Position numbers and translations under genes: made by a program. A stretch of 64,000 nt of DNA from Flavobacterium tructae (GTDB taxonomy: Bacteria; Bacteroidota; Bacteroidia; Flavobacteriales; Flavobacteriaceae). Of the stretch, positions 51,647-60,155 are shown piece by piece. Position 1 is the first letter of the stretch. Each line of letters starts with the position of its first letter. Under the pieces are notes generated by a model. That model saw only the letters and a list, made by a program, of their open reading frames with translations. It did not search any database and was not told the DNA's origin. Location: contig NZ_MUHH01000017.1 of the NCBI RefSeq assembly GCF_002217475.1, positions 422,991 to 486,990 of the forward strand. The letters run 5' to 3'.

Positions 51647-52357
51647 TTAATGAAAAGTAAAATTTATTAAAATAGCTCTTGATTTCATAGAATCAATATT
51701 GTCAGTCCAAGGGCTAGGTCCGTTTGCCGGATTATCTCGAATTAACTCGTCTGAAATTCCAAACATTCCTCGAATAGAAGGAGAGAAGATAAAATATTCA
51801 GAGAAAATGTCTATTCCAAAACCTAGCTCATAAGCGGCAGTCCATTGTTTTACTCTGAATTTTCCTTCGAAGTTATCGTCTTTTGATTTAGCATTGCTGG
51901 ATAGGTTAAGTGTCGAAGACATTCCGCCAACTAAATAAGGACGAATATTTCCGGTACGCAATGCCGAGAATTTTAAGAGTAAAGGAAAGTGGATATATGT
52001 ACTGTTTACTTCCCTAAGATAGTCTTTTTGCAAAGGCAAATTTGGGTAATACAAGTCACGTTTGGTATAGTACAATCCCGGTTCAAAACGAAGATTAATG
52101 TATTCCTGTAATCTTAAATCAGCTACAACACCAACATTAAAACCGGTAGTCTTTTTTGTCTGAACATCAGGACCAGGAGATTTGTAGTCAAACTTAAAGT
52201 CAAAACTGTTAAACCCAAGGTAGTAACCGAAATACAGGCGTTGTTTTTGCCAGTTTTCAAGATTAATGATAGGATCTTTACTGAACATGCTTTTAGCAAA
52301 TTGCGAATATCCTTGCGTCGATAAGACTAATAGAAGTAAGACTACAATTTTTTTCAT
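51647..52357 (-). CDS. porT: Type IX secretion system protein PorT (SprT)
   Basis: 236 residues from the ATG at 52357, which gives the clean signal peptide MKKIVVLLLLVLSTQGYSQ; an upstream in-frame ATG at 52396 would run into ubiE and is less likely. The mature part is a predicted eight-stranded outer-membrane barrel (FYLGFNSFDFKFDY-like strands, LRFEPGLYYTKRDLYYP, YIHFPLLLKFSA), matching PorT of Porphyromonas and SprT of Flavobacterium, needed for type IX secretion. It starts 1 nt after the ubiE stop, the usual neighbour in gliding flavobacteria. No other T9SS gene is in the window. Confidence 0.92.
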   Translation of the reverse strand: MKKIVVLLLLVLSTQGYSQFAKSMFSKDPIINLENWQKQRLYFGYYLGFNSFDFKFDYKSPGPDVQTKKTTGFNVGVVADLRLQEYINLRFEPGLYYTKRDLYYPNLPLQKDYLREVNSTYIHFPLLLKFSALRTGNIRPYLVGGMSSTLNLSSNAKSKDDNFEGKFRVKQWTAAYELGFGIDIFSEYFIFSPSIRGMFGISDELIRDNPANGPSPWTDNIDSMKSRAILINFTFH

Positions 52358-52358
52358 A

Positions 52359-53090
52359 CTATTTTTTAGAGGCAGAATAAATGGTTGCAACACCAAAAGT
52401 TTGAGGCATTGCTACAACATCTATAAACCCAATTTTTCTTAAAATATTGTTTAGAGCTTCTCCGTAAGGAAAAACGGCAGCAGATTCAGATAAATAACCA
52501 TAGGCTGAATTGTCTTTAGAAAAGAGTTTTCCAATAATGGGAAGGATGTTTTTGCTGTAAAATTTATAGCCTTGTTTGTATGGTGTTTTATCCGGAACAG
52601 AGGTTTCCAGAATTACAAAAACTCCATTTGGTTTTAAAACCCTTAGAATTTCCGCAAATCCTTTTTCCAGGTTTTCGAAATTTCGAACGCCAAATCCAAC
52701 CGTTATAGCATCAAAATAATTGTCCTCAAAAGGAATTTTCTCAGAATCTCCCAAAACTAAATCTATAGTATTGGATAATCCTTTTGCCTGAACTTTTTTC
52801 TTTCCCACTTCAAGCATACCGGCCGAAATATCTAAGCCGATAATTTTTTCAGCATTGGTCTGCGACATTAATATGGCAAGATCACCGGTTCCGGTTGCAA
52901 TATCAAGAATGATTTTTGGTTTTGTATCCGAAACAATTTTGAGTACTTTTTTTCGCCACTTGGTGTCAATTCCAAATGAGATCACACGATTTAAATTATC
53001 ATAGTTACCGGAGATGTTGTCAAACATTTGGGCAACTTGCTCTTTTTTACCTAAAGAAGAGTCTTTATATGGAGTTATTTTTTCAGACAT
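52359..53090 (-). CDS. ubiE: Demethylmenaquinone methyltransferase (UbiE/MenG)
   Basis: 243 residues, a class I SAM methyltransferase. The SAM motif [14 protein letters not shown], the [13 protein letters not shown] segment and the start region [17 protein letters not shown] are the UbiE signature. In a menaquinone-using bacterium such as this it methylates demethylmenaquinone in the last step of menaquinone synthesis. It has a -7 element 14 nt upstream and is coupled to porT. Confidence 0.95.
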   Translation of the reverse strand: MSEKITPYKDSSLGKKEQVAQMFDNISGNYDNLNRVISFGIDTKWRKKVLKIVSDTKPKIILDIATGTGDLAILMSQTNAEKIIGLDISAGMLEVGKKKVQAKGLSNTIDLVLGDSEKIPFEDNYFDAITVGFGVRNFENLEKGFAEILRVLKPNGVFVILETSVPDKTPYKQGYKFYSKNILPIIGKLFSKDNSAYGYLSESAAVFPYGEALNNILRKIGFIDVVAMPQTFGVATIYSASKK

Positions 53091-53104
53091 TATTTTAATT
53101 TACG

Positions 53105-53112
53105 CAAATATA
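53105..53112 (-). promoter_or_regulatory. -7 element TATATTTG of ubiE-porT
   Basis: A perfect TAnnTTTG match 14 nt before the ubiE ATG. Confidence 0.5.
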
Positions 53113-53630
53113 ATACAATCTGTCTTAACTGTATTGGGTTTTTTATTTTGTGCTTTAAATGTTTTAAAAGTAAGGGTTTAATTGATGTTGAATGTCAAAT
53201 TTTTGAGCATCACCAAAAATGGTTACTTTAAAAAAATCACTAAAAGTGGGTATTGTGGAGTGCAGGATTTATGTGCACTTTTGTCATAGTAATAATGATG
53301 AAGTTTAAAAGATTGGTCGTTATAAATGGCTTAAAGTAACGGAGTATTGTTTTTGCACTTGTGCTTAAGTTTGTCAGGAAAGAAGTTAAAGAAGTATTGT
53401 GTTGGGGACAATACTCTATTTTTGAAAAGTGTGAAATACGTTCTTAGGATTAAATTTGTTTTTGGAAATTTGCCTTTAATATCTTAGTGGTATTTGTTGT
53501 TAAAGGCGTCCCTTGAGATTATATCTCAACAAACAGTGTTATTTAATTATTTCAAATGTTATTCTTAATATTTGTTATTTTATCAGAACTATTTCCTGAG
53601 TGAGTCCATTTAGAAGATCAGTCATTTTTG
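53113..53630. other. Gene-free spacer between ubiE and folA
   Basis: About 520 nt with no credible gene on either strand. Small hairpins occur at 53394-53414 (7-bp stem) and 53513-53529 (TTGAGAT/ATCTCAA). Nothing was recognised as a known RNA. It could hold an uncharacterised small RNA or decayed sequence. Confidence 0.5.
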
Positions 53631-53659
53631 AAAAACATCCTCCAAAAGAGGATGTTTTT
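53631..53659 (-). terminator. Rho-independent terminator after folA
   Basis: A 12-bp stem (53631-53642 with 53648-53659) directly against the folA stop. A and T runs on both sides let it act in both directions. Confidence 0.85.
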
Positions 53660-54142
53660 TTATTTTCTGATATAAGTTTCATAAGTATAATCGTAAAGAT
53701 GTTTTTCGTCTTTAAAGTTTTCTTCTGATTCTACAAGCTGCCATTCCGTTTCATTGATTACAGGAAAGAAAGTATCTGCTTCAAAAGTATGATGTACTTT
53801 GGTAACTTCAATAATATCGGTATAGGGCAAACCAAGATTGTAGATTTCGCCACCTCCAATAATATAGGAGTCTTCGTTTTCAGGACATACTGCTATCGCT
53901 TTTTCGATAGAATCAACAACAATACAGCCTTCCGGTTGATAATCATTCTGACGTGTTATTACAACGTGTACTCTGTTAGGTAAAGGTTTAGGGAAGCTCT
54001 CAAAGGTTTTTCTTCCCATAATAATATGATGGTTGGTAGTAAGTGATTTAAATCTTTTAAAATCATTTGGTAAATGCCAAACTAAATCATTGTTCTTTCC
54101 CAGTGCGTTATTTTCGGCAACAGCCGCTATCATTATAATCAT
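53660..54142 (-). CDS. folA: Dihydrofolate reductase
   Basis: 160 residues, the standard length. The N-terminus MIAAVAENNALGKNNDLVWH carries the Met20-type loop; LPNDFKRFK, GRKTFESFPKPLPNR and YIIGGGEIYN complete the cofactor and folate sites. It reduces dihydrofolate with NADPH. The start at 54142 (MIIMIAA) gives three extra residues over the second ATG at 54133; either is possible. Its partner thyA lies 1 kb away on the same strand, with two other genes between. Confidence 0.95.
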   Translation of the reverse strand: MIIMIAAVAENNALGKNNDLVWHLPNDFKRFKSLTTNHHIIMGRKTFESFPKPLPNRVHVVITRQNDYQPEGCIVVDSIEKAIAVCPENEDSYIIGGGEIYNLGLPYTDIIEVTKVHHTFEADTFFPVINETEWQLVESEENFKDEKHLYDYTYETYIRK

Positions 54143-54153
54143 GGCATTCTAAA

Positions 54154-54498
54154 CTAAATTTTATTTTCAGAATCTTCACTTACTTTCGATTCTAACTGAC
54201 TAATTCTCTTTTGTTGCAAAGCAACAAGCCGATCAATTTGTTCTCTTTCCCATTTTTTGTTCATGAACCGATCTGTGATGTATACTTTTATAAAATGCAG
54301 AATAAAGATAAAAAGCCAGATTGTTATGGCCCAAATACACCAATCTTGTCCGCTGGTGGCTCCGAGACCAAAGAATCGATTGGCGATAAATAAAAATAAA
54401 CTTCCTAGAATAAAAAGTACAAAATGAAAATAAAGGACCTTCTTTTGTCTGATTCTTCTTCTGGCATACTCGTATTGTTCGTGTACTTCCTTTTCCAT
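54154..54498 (-). CDS. 2TM domain protein
   Basis: 114 residues. The 2TM domain begins YEYARRRIRQKKVLYFHFVLF; its two membrane helices are at about 21-40 and 52-70, followed by a basic, helical tail (NKKWEREQIDRLVALQQKRI). 2TM domains are found alone or fused to histidine kinases in Bacteroidota; the function is unknown. It precedes folA by 11 nt in the same direction and is probably co-transcribed with it. Confidence 0.85.
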   Translation of the reverse strand: MEKEVHEQYEYARRRIRQKKVLYFHFVLFILGSLFLFIANRFFGLGATSGQDWCIWAITIWLFIFILHFIKVYITDRFMNKKWEREQIDRLVALQQKRISQLESKVSEDSENKI

Positions 54499-54734
54499 AA
54501 GATATAAATGAGGTCATAAAGTTAGAATTTATTTTGTAATGACCCATTTAGATCGGGGAATATTTCTCTTAAAGTGATTTAATGCTTTGAAATTCAAAAT
54601 TTTACATGGTTTTATTTATGGAAAGTAAAAAAAATACTAAGTGTTTTTGATATAATCACAAAACGATTGTAGGGGTACAGGGAGTTCAGATGAATTTATG
54701 TAATTTAGTCTATGAATCTAAAAATTAAATAGTT

Positions 54735-55031
54735 ATGTCTTTGAAGAAACAGTTTGTAAAAACAAGGCCGGTGTGTAAAGTTACCTTTACGATAGATGCA
54801 AAAGATGCAAATTCGGCGGCAGTTGTTGGGGATTTTAACAATTGGAATCCCGAGGAAGGAATTTTAAGTAAATTGAAAAATGGAACTTTTAAAGCTACTT
54901 ATGATTTGGTGAAAGACGCGATTTACGAATTTAAATACGTAGTCGACGGAGTGTATGAAAACGATCCTGAGGCGGATTCGTATAAGTGGAATGATTATGC
55001 CGGAAGCGAAAACAGCGTGCTGGTAGTATAA
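54735..55031 (+). CDS. Small glycogen-binding (CBM48/AMPK-type) domain protein
   Basis: 98 residues making a single early-set/CBM48-like domain: CKVTFTIDAKDANSAAVVGDF, NNWNPEEG, ATYDLVKDAIYEFKYVVDG and the end YAGSENSVLVV. Such domains bind glycogen or starch-like glucans. There is no catalytic domain and no signal peptide, so it acts in the cytoplasm, perhaps as a glucan-binding adaptor. No glycogen gene is near it. It ends at a terminator it shares with thyA. Confidence 0.85.
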   Translation: MSLKKQFVKTRPVCKVTFTIDAKDANSAAVVGDFNNWNPEEGILSKLKNGTFKATYDLVKDAIYEFKYVVDGVYENDPEADSYKWNDYAGSENSVLVV

Positions 55032-55064
55032 AAAAATCCGCTTAAAATTTTAAGCGGATTTTTT
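55031..55064. terminator. Bidirectional terminator between the glucan-binding gene and thyA
   Basis: A perfect 34-bp palindrome (17 bp each side; the inner A-T pairs form the loop), with A and T runs at the ends. It starts on the last base of the upstream stop codon. Confidence 0.9.
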
Positions 55065-55069
55065 ATGTT

Positions 55070-55921
55070 TTATACAGCAACACTTCCTTTTATACCGGCA
55101 TGCGGTTCATAATCTAAAAGCGTGAAGTCATTGTAATCAAAGTCGAAAATGTTTTTAATCTCCGGATTTAAAACCATCTTAGGTAATGGTTTTGGTTCAC
55201 GTGTAAGTTGTAGTTCTAATTGCTCAAAATGATTGTTGTAAATGTGTGCGTCTCCAAATGTGTGAATGAATTCTCCCGGTTCCAAGTCGCAAACCTGTGC
55301 AATCATCAGGGTTAATAAAGCGTAAGAAGCGATGTTAAAAGGAACTCCCAAAAATATATCGGCACTTCGCTGGTACAGTTGGCAGGATAGTTTTCCTTTT
55401 GTTTCTCCTTTTTCGGTGTCAGGACTTGTGACATAAAATTGAAAGAAAGCATGGCAAGGAGGTAAAGCTGCTTTGTTGTTGGCTACATTCTCTTCAAATG
55501 ATTTTTTAGTATCCGGCAAGACCGAAGGATTCCATGCTGAAACCAGCATTCTTCGACTGTTTGGATTTGTTTTTAGCTCGGTAATTAATTCAGAGATTTG
55601 ATCAATTTCTTCGCTGTTCCAATTACGCCATTGATGTCCGTAAACAGGGCCTAAATCGCCATTAGAGTCTGCCCAGGCATCCCAAATTTTCACACCGTTT
55701 TCCTGAAGGTATTTTACGTTGGTGTCTCCTTTTAAGAACCAAAGCAATTCATATATAATTGATTTTAGGTGTAGTTTTTTGGTGGTAACCATTGGGAAAC
55801 CTTCACTTAAATCAAATCGCATTTGGTAGCCAAAAACACTTTTGGTTCCCGTTCCTGTTCTGTCTCCTTTTTGGCAGCCGTTGTCTAAAACGTGTCGTAC
55901 CAAATCTAAGTATTGCTTCAT
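55070..55921 (-). CDS. thyA: Thymidylate synthase
   Basis: 283 residues, about 20 longer than the E. coli enzyme owing to two short insertions: one after WNPSVLP (about residues 151-165) and one after FFQFYV (about 176-186). The folate and phosphate site ([14 protein letters not shown]), the catalytic cysteine in [11 protein letters not shown] and the nucleotide segment [17 protein letters not shown] are intact. It methylates dUMP to dTMP with methylene-tetrahydrofolate. A phased palindromic spacer separates it from the nuclease gene upstream. Confidence 0.96.
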   Translation of the reverse strand: MKQYLDLVRHVLDNGCQKGDRTGTGTKSVFGYQMRFDLSEGFPMVTTKKLHLKSIIYELLWFLKGDTNVKYLQENGVKIWDAWADSNGDLGPVYGHQWRNWNSEEIDQISELITELKTNPNSRRMLVSAWNPSVLPDTKKSFEENVANNKAALPPCHAFFQFYVTSPDTEKGETKGKLSCQLYQRSADIFLGVPFNIASYALLTLMIAQVCDLEPGEFIHTFGDAHIYNNHFEQLELQLTREPKPLPKMVLNPEIKNIFDFDYNDFTLLDYEPHAGIKGSVAV

Positions 55922-55924
55922 GGT

Positions 55925-56033
55925 GCTTTAAGCTTTAGGCTTTAAGCTTTAGGCTTTATCCTAAATACTTATAGCTTGTTTTTTATGTTTTGCGCTTTAA
56001 GCTTATAGCCTAAAGCTTACGGCTTATAGCCTT
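55925..56033. repeat. 7-bp-phased palindromic spacer (GCTTTAA/GCTTTAG type)
   Basis: From 55925 the units GCTTTAA, GCTTTAG, GCTTTAA, GCTTTAG, GCTTTAT, CCTAAAT, ACTTATA follow in register; from 55995 a second block CTTTAAG, CTTATAG, CCTAAAG, CTTACGG, CTTATAG also holds 7-bp phase. Units and their inverses are mixed, giving a long imperfect stem. It fills the whole gap between the nuclease gene and thyA. Confidence 0.88.
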
Positions 56034-56037
56034 AAAA

Positions 56038-56661
56038 TCATCTTCTCGAAATTTCGTCTCGAATTTTAGCTGCTTTTTCGTAATCTTCCTGAGAAACAGC
56101 CTGGTCTAAAAGTTCGTTTAGTTCCTGTAAGCTATGTTTGGAATAAATATCTCCGGATTGATTGCTTTCCTCTTCGCGTCCAAAAGTTTCCGGATTCGAA
56201 AGTACGTCATCGATTTCCTGAGATCCCTGATCGGTTTCTGCGGTATTCGATTTTAAATAAATTCCCGCTTTGTCGAGAATGTTTTTGTAAGTAAAAATCG
56301 GAGCATTAAATCGCAAAGCCAATGCAATGGCATCAGAAGTTCTGGCGTCTATAATTTCTTCAATTTTGTCTCTTTCGCAGATTAAACTGGAATAAAAAAC
56401 ACCATCCACAAGTTTGTGAATAATTACTTGTTTTACGACTATATCAAATCTTTCAGCAAAGTTTCTGAACAAATCGTGCGTTAACGGACGCGGAGGTTTA
56501 ATTTCTTTTTCCAGAGCAATAGCAATCGATTGTGCTTCAAAAGCACCAATAACGATAGGCAATTTTCTTTCGCCATCAACTTCATTCAAAATTAAGGCAT
56601 AAGCGCCATTTTGAGTTTGACTGTATGAAATTCCTTTTATGGATAATTTTACTAGACTCAT
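56038..56661 (-). CDS. Bifunctional nuclease-family (DUF151) protein with UVR motif
   Basis: 207 residues. The DUF151 bifunctional nuclease domain is at about 5-130 (LPIVIGAFEAQSIAIALE, RPLTHDLF, ARTSDAIALALRFNAPIF). A polar linker leads to a C-terminal UVR-type motif (LNELLDQAVSQEDYEKAAKI), which in UvrB and UvrC joins proteins together. Members of the family have been reported with DNase and RNase activity. The C-terminal motif suggests a partner protein; which one is not known. It lies between etfA and thyA. Confidence 0.88.
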   Translation of the reverse strand: MSLVKLSIKGISYSQTQNGAYALILNEVDGERKLPIVIGAFEAQSIAIALEKEIKPPRPLTHDLFRNFAERFDIVVKQVIIHKLVDGVFYSSLICERDKIEEIIDARTSDAIALALRFNAPIFTYKNILDKAGIYLKSNTAETDQGSQEIDDVLSNPETFGREEESNQSGDIYSKHSLQELNELLDQAVSQEDYEKAAKIRDEISRR

Positions 56662-56758
56662 ATATATGGATAAAAAAGGGCAATTATTGCCTCATTTTGA
56701 TACTTTTTTTGATTGAAAAATAAAGGTGCAATTTTAATCAAAAAATATGGAACAAAAA

Positions 56759-56802
56759 AGCTACCTAAAACAAAGATACGATTATCTTGTTTTTAGGTAG
56801 CT
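56759..56802 (-). terminator. Rho-independent terminator after etfA
   Basis: A long stem with small bulges (56759-56778 with 56783-56802) followed on the minus strand by a T run, 24 nt past the etfA stop. Confidence 0.82.
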
Positions 56803-56826
56803 ATATTTTTAAAGAGAATTTTTAAA

Positions 56827-57795
56827 TTAAGAATGCTGTGCTTTAAAAGCTTTTAATTTCTCGATTAATTGCGGAACAATTTCAAAAGCATCTCCAACTA
56901 CTCCGTAATCAGCTACTTTAAAGAAAGGAGCCTCAGGGTCGTTGTTGATTACAACTTTTACTTTTGATGAGTTGATACCTGCAATGTGCTGGATAGCACC
57001 TGAAATTCCTATTGCAATGTATAAATTAGTGGCAACCGGTTTTCCGGTTTGTCCAACGTGCTCGCTGTGAGGTCTCCATCCTAAGTCTGAAACTGGTTTA
57101 GAACAAGCTGTTGCTGCGCCTAATACAGCAGCAAGATCTTCAACTAATCCCCAGTTTTCCGGGCCTTTTAATCCGCGTCCTCCAGAAACTACGATATCAG
57201 CATCAGCGATAGAAACTTTTCCGGTTACTTTTTCTACAGATTCTACTTTTACTCCAAAATCGTTGTCTCCAATTGTTGGGTTGAAATCTTCTTCAGTTGC
57301 AGATCCAGCACTTTCGAAAATTCCGTAAGAGTTTTTAGCAAGACCAAGAACTTTTACATCTGTAGTGATTTCAGTAATATTGAAAGCTTTGTTAGAGAAA
57401 GCATTTCTTTTTACCTGAAAAGGAGAAGTGCTAACCGGTAATCCAACTACATTTGAAGCGAAACCAGCGTTTAAAGCTACAGCTACTAATGAAGAAAGGT
57501 AGATACTGTCTGTTGTAGAAGAAAGTAAAACTACTTTTGTAGCTTCTTTTTCGGCAGCCTGTTTGATCACATCGGCGTAAGCCTTAGCAGTAAAACCGGC
57601 TAATTTATCGTTGTTTACTTTTAATACTTTATCAACTCCGTATTTTGATAATTCGCTAACATCACTGATGTTTACGGTTAAAGCGGTAACAGTTGTTCCT
57701 AAAGTTTCGGCTACTTTTTTAGCGTAAGAAGCTAGTTCGAAAGCAACTTTTTTAAATTTTCCTTCTGCAGATTCTGCATATATTAATATTGACAT
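56827..57795 (-). CDS. etfA: Electron transfer flavoprotein alpha subunit
   Basis: 322 residues. The N-terminal alpha/beta domain is followed by the FAD-binding C-terminal domain with the signature [41 protein letters not shown] and [19 protein letters not shown]. With EtfB it carries electrons from acyl-CoA dehydrogenases to the quinone pool. It follows etfB in the same direction across a phased repeat spacer. Confidence 0.96.
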   Translation of the reverse strand: MSILIYAESAEGKFKKVAFELASYAKKVAETLGTTVTALTVNISDVSELSKYGVDKVLKVNNDKLAGFTAKAYADVIKQAAEKEATKVVLLSSTTDSIYLSSLVAVALNAGFASNVVGLPVSTSPFQVKRNAFSNKAFNITEITTDVKVLGLAKNSYGIFESAGSATEEDFNPTIGDNDFGVKVESVEKVTGKVSIADADIVVSGGRGLKGPENWGLVEDLAAVLGAATACSKPVSDLGWRPHSEHVGQTGKPVATNLYIAIGISGAIQHIAGINSSKVKVVINNDPEAPFFKVADYGVVGDAFEIVPQLIEKLKAFKAQHS

Positions 57796-57803
57796 AATTT
57801 TTT

Positions 57804-57880
57804 GTTTAGAAGTTTAAAGTTTCAGGTTTCAAGTTGATGTAAACTGAAAACTGCAACTGAATACTGATTACTAGATTACT
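57804..57880. repeat. 7-bp-phased repeat spacer (GTTTCA type)
   Basis: From 57804 the units GTTTAGA, AGTTTAA, AGTTTCA, GGTTTCA, AGTTGAT, GTAAACT, GAAAACT, GCAACTG, AATACTG and ATTACTA keep 7-bp register. The unit resembles the GTTTCAG type at 47118-47180, less regularly. It runs from the etfA start side to the etfB stop and slightly into it. Confidence 0.65.
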
Positions 57881-58617
57881 TTAGCCTCGTTGTGTAATAA
57901 ATTGATTAATTCATCTAAATTATCAGGAGAAACTAGTTTTACTGCTGATTTAGGAGCTGGTTTTTCAAATTTTACCGCTTTTGTGTTTACCGGAGCATCA
58001 ACTGGTTCCAGAATAGTTAAAGCTTTTGTTCTTGCTGTCATGATTCCTCTCATGTTTGGAATACGTAAGTCTTTTTCTTCAACAAGACCTTTTTGACCAC
58101 CAATGATTAAAGGTAAAGTAGTGCTTACAGTTTCTTTTCCACCATCGATTTCACGAACTGCTTTTACATTACTGCCTTCAACAGTGATCGAAGTACAAGA
58201 ATTTAAAAAGTTAGAACCTAAAATTCCTGCAATCATTCCAGGAACCATTCCACCATTATAATCTAAAGATTCTTTTCCGGCAATTACCAAATCATAACCA
58301 CCATTTTTAATTACTTCAGCCAATTGTTTTGCAACAAAAAAACCATCAGTTGGGTTAGCATTTACACGAATTGCTTCGTTTGCACCAATTGCCAAAGCTT
58401 TACGTAAAGTAGGCTCAGTATCAGGTCCTCCAACATTTACAACAGTTACTGTTGCACCTTGTTGCTCCTGAAACCAGATTGCACGTGTAAGACCAAACTC
58501 GTCATTAGGATTAATTACATATTGAACACCATTGGTATCGAATTCTGAGTCACCATTGGAGAAGTTAATTTTTGAAGTAGTATCAGGCACATGGCTGATG
58601 CAAACTAATATTTTCAT
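57871..58617 (-). CDS. etfB: Electron transfer flavoprotein beta subunit
   Basis: 248 residues from the ATG at 58617, which gives the usual N-terminus MKILVCISHVPDT; an in-frame ATG at 58653 would extend into the promoter. The ETF domain is complete, with GKESLDYNGGMVPGMIAG (the nucleotide-binding segment) and LRIPNMRGIMTARTK near the C-terminus. It pairs with EtfA to hold FAD and AMP and move electrons from dehydrogenases. It is first in the etfB-etfA pair. Confidence 0.96.
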   Translation of the reverse strand: MKILVCISHVPDTTSKINFSNGDSEFDTNGVQYVINPNDEFGLTRAIWFQEQQGATVTVVNVGGPDTEPTLRKALAIGANEAIRVNANPTDGFFVAKQLAEVIKNGGYDLVIAGKESLDYNGGMVPGMIAGILGSNFLNSCTSITVEGSNVKAVREIDGGKETVSTTLPLIIGGQKGLVEEKDLRIPNMRGIMTARTKALTILEPVDAPVNTKAVKFEKPAPKSAVKLVSPDNLDELINLLHNEAKVI

Positions 58618-58652
58618 AAGTATATATTTTGATAAATTATAAAACGCTTCCA

Positions 58653-58660
58653 CAAATTTA
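58653..58660 (-). promoter_or_regulatory. -7 element TAAATTTG of etfB-etfA
   Basis: A perfect TAnnTTTG match 35 nt before the etfB ATG. Confidence 0.55.
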
Positions 58661-59071
58661 GAAATTAAAATTGAAATAATATACTATGCACGCATAATAT
58701 TTTTTAAAAACTATTACGTTTTCGCAGATTACGGAATAAGGAAAGCCGTTCATCGTTATTGAATATTGATAATGCATTGATGTTTCCTGATCCTTAAGGA
58801 TTTTGCAAAACAGGGGTTGCTCGAACTGTTAAATTTGTTGTCGATTTATACTATAATTTCGATTGTCACGTTAGTTAGTAAGAATTTTACTGAAGTGAAG
58901 CCTGATTTTAAAGCAGGAAGTTGGGCTGAAAAAAAGTTTTTAAGTGATAAAGCGTTAATTATATCGATTTCGTAATTATCACAACAAATTTTAAAAAGTT
59001 AAAAGCGCAGGAGAGTCGGAAGTTCGTGTGATTTTAAATTCAATTTATGCTTTTAAGTGATTTAAAATATT
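58661..59071. other. Gene-free spacer between etfB and pdhB
   Basis: About 410 nt between two divergent promoters with no credible gene. I see no known RNA fold; a weak CCTG..CAGG inverted repeat lies near 58901-58919. Confidence 0.5.
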
Positions 59072-59079
59072 TATTTTTG
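59072..59079 (+). promoter_or_regulatory. -7 element TATTTTTG of pdhB
   Basis: A perfect TAnnTTTG match 31 nt before the pdhB ATG. Confidence 0.5.
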
Positions 59080-59110
59080 CTCTTCAGAAAATTCAACATA
59101 CAATATAAAT

Positions 59111-60088
59111 ATGAGAACAATACAATTTAGAGAGGCCATTTGTGAAGCGATGAGCGAAGAAATGCGTCACGATGAATCCATATATTTAATGGGCGAAGAA
59201 GTTGCAGAATACAACGGAGCTTACAAAGCTTCAAAAGGAATGCTTGCTGAGTTTGGTGAAAAAAGAGTAATCGATACTCCAATTGCTGAGCTTGGTTTTA
59301 CAGGAATTGCAGTAGGGTCAGCAATGAATGGTTGTCGTCCTATTGTTGAGTATATGACTTTCAACTTTTGTTTAGTAGGTATTGATCAAATTATAAATAA
59401 TGCTGCTAAAATGCGTCAAATGACAGGTGGACAATTTAATGTGCCTATCGTTTTTCGTGGACCAACTGCTTCTGCAGGTCAATTAGGAGCAACTCACTCT
59501 CAGGCTTTAGAAAACTGGTTTGCTAATACTCCGGGACTTAAAGTGGTTGTACCTTCAACTCCTTACGATGCAAAAGGACTTTTGAAATCTGCTATTCGTG
59601 ATAATGATCCGGTGATTTTTATGGAATCTGAGCAAATGTATGGTGACAAAGGTGAGGTGCCGGACGGAGAATATACAATTCCATTAGGAGTTGCCGATGT
59701 TAAACGTGAAGGAAAAGATGTTACAATTGTTTCTTTTGGTAAAATTATCAAAGAAGCTTTTATCGCTGCTGATGAATTGGCTAAAGAAGGAATCTCTTGT
59801 GAGATTATCGATTTAAGAACAGTTCGTCCAATGGATAAAGAAACTATTCTTGCTTCTGTAAGAAAAACAAACCGTTTAGTAGTTTTAGAAGAAGCTTGGC
59901 CATTTGCAAGTATTTCATCTGAGATTACTTATATCGTTCAGGAACAAGCATTCGATTTTCTTGATGCGCCAATTCAGCGTATTACGACTGCCGATGCACC
60001 TGCACCATATTCTCCTGTTTTACTAAAAGATTGGTTGCCAAACGCTGGTGATGTAGTAAAAGCAGTAAAGAAAGTAATGTACAAATAG
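59111..60088 (+). CDS. pdhB: Pyruvate dehydrogenase E1 component, beta subunit
   Basis: 325 residues, normal for the separate beta chain. The transketolase pyrimidine-binding domain (1 to about 180) has MGEEVAEYNGAYKASKGML and PIAELGFTGIAVGSAMNG; the C-terminal domain follows with IDLRTVRPMDKETI. With the alpha subunit (not in the window) it decarboxylates pyruvate in the 2-oxoacid dehydrogenase complex. Pairing with pyruvate rather than a branched-chain substrate is supported by overall similarity, not by a single residue. A terminator ends it just before the DUF5686 gene. Confidence 0.93.
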   Translation: MRTIQFREAICEAMSEEMRHDESIYLMGEEVAEYNGAYKASKGMLAEFGEKRVIDTPIAELGFTGIAVGSAMNGCRPIVEYMTFNFCLVGIDQIINNAAKMRQMTGGQFNVPIVFRGPTASAGQLGATHSQALENWFANTPGLKVVVPSTPYDAKGLLKSAIRDNDPVIFMESEQMYGDKGEVPDGEYTIPLGVADVKREGKDVTIVSFGKIIKEAFIAADELAKEGISCEIIDLRTVRPMDKETILASVRKTNRLVVLEEAWPFASISSEITYIVQEQAFDFLDAPIQRITTADAPAPYSPVLLKDWLPNAGDVVKAVKKVMYK

Positions 60089-60107
60089 TAAATTAAACGA
60101 TACTTAT

Positions 60108-60147
60108 AAAACTTCATCAGTCATGTTAATTGATGAAGTTTTTTTTT
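60108..60147 (+). terminator. Rho-independent terminator after pdhB
   Basis: A perfect 12-bp stem (60108-60119 with 60131-60142) followed by a T run that ends only 9 nt before the next ATG. Confidence 0.88.
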
Positions 60148-60155
60148 GCAGGATT

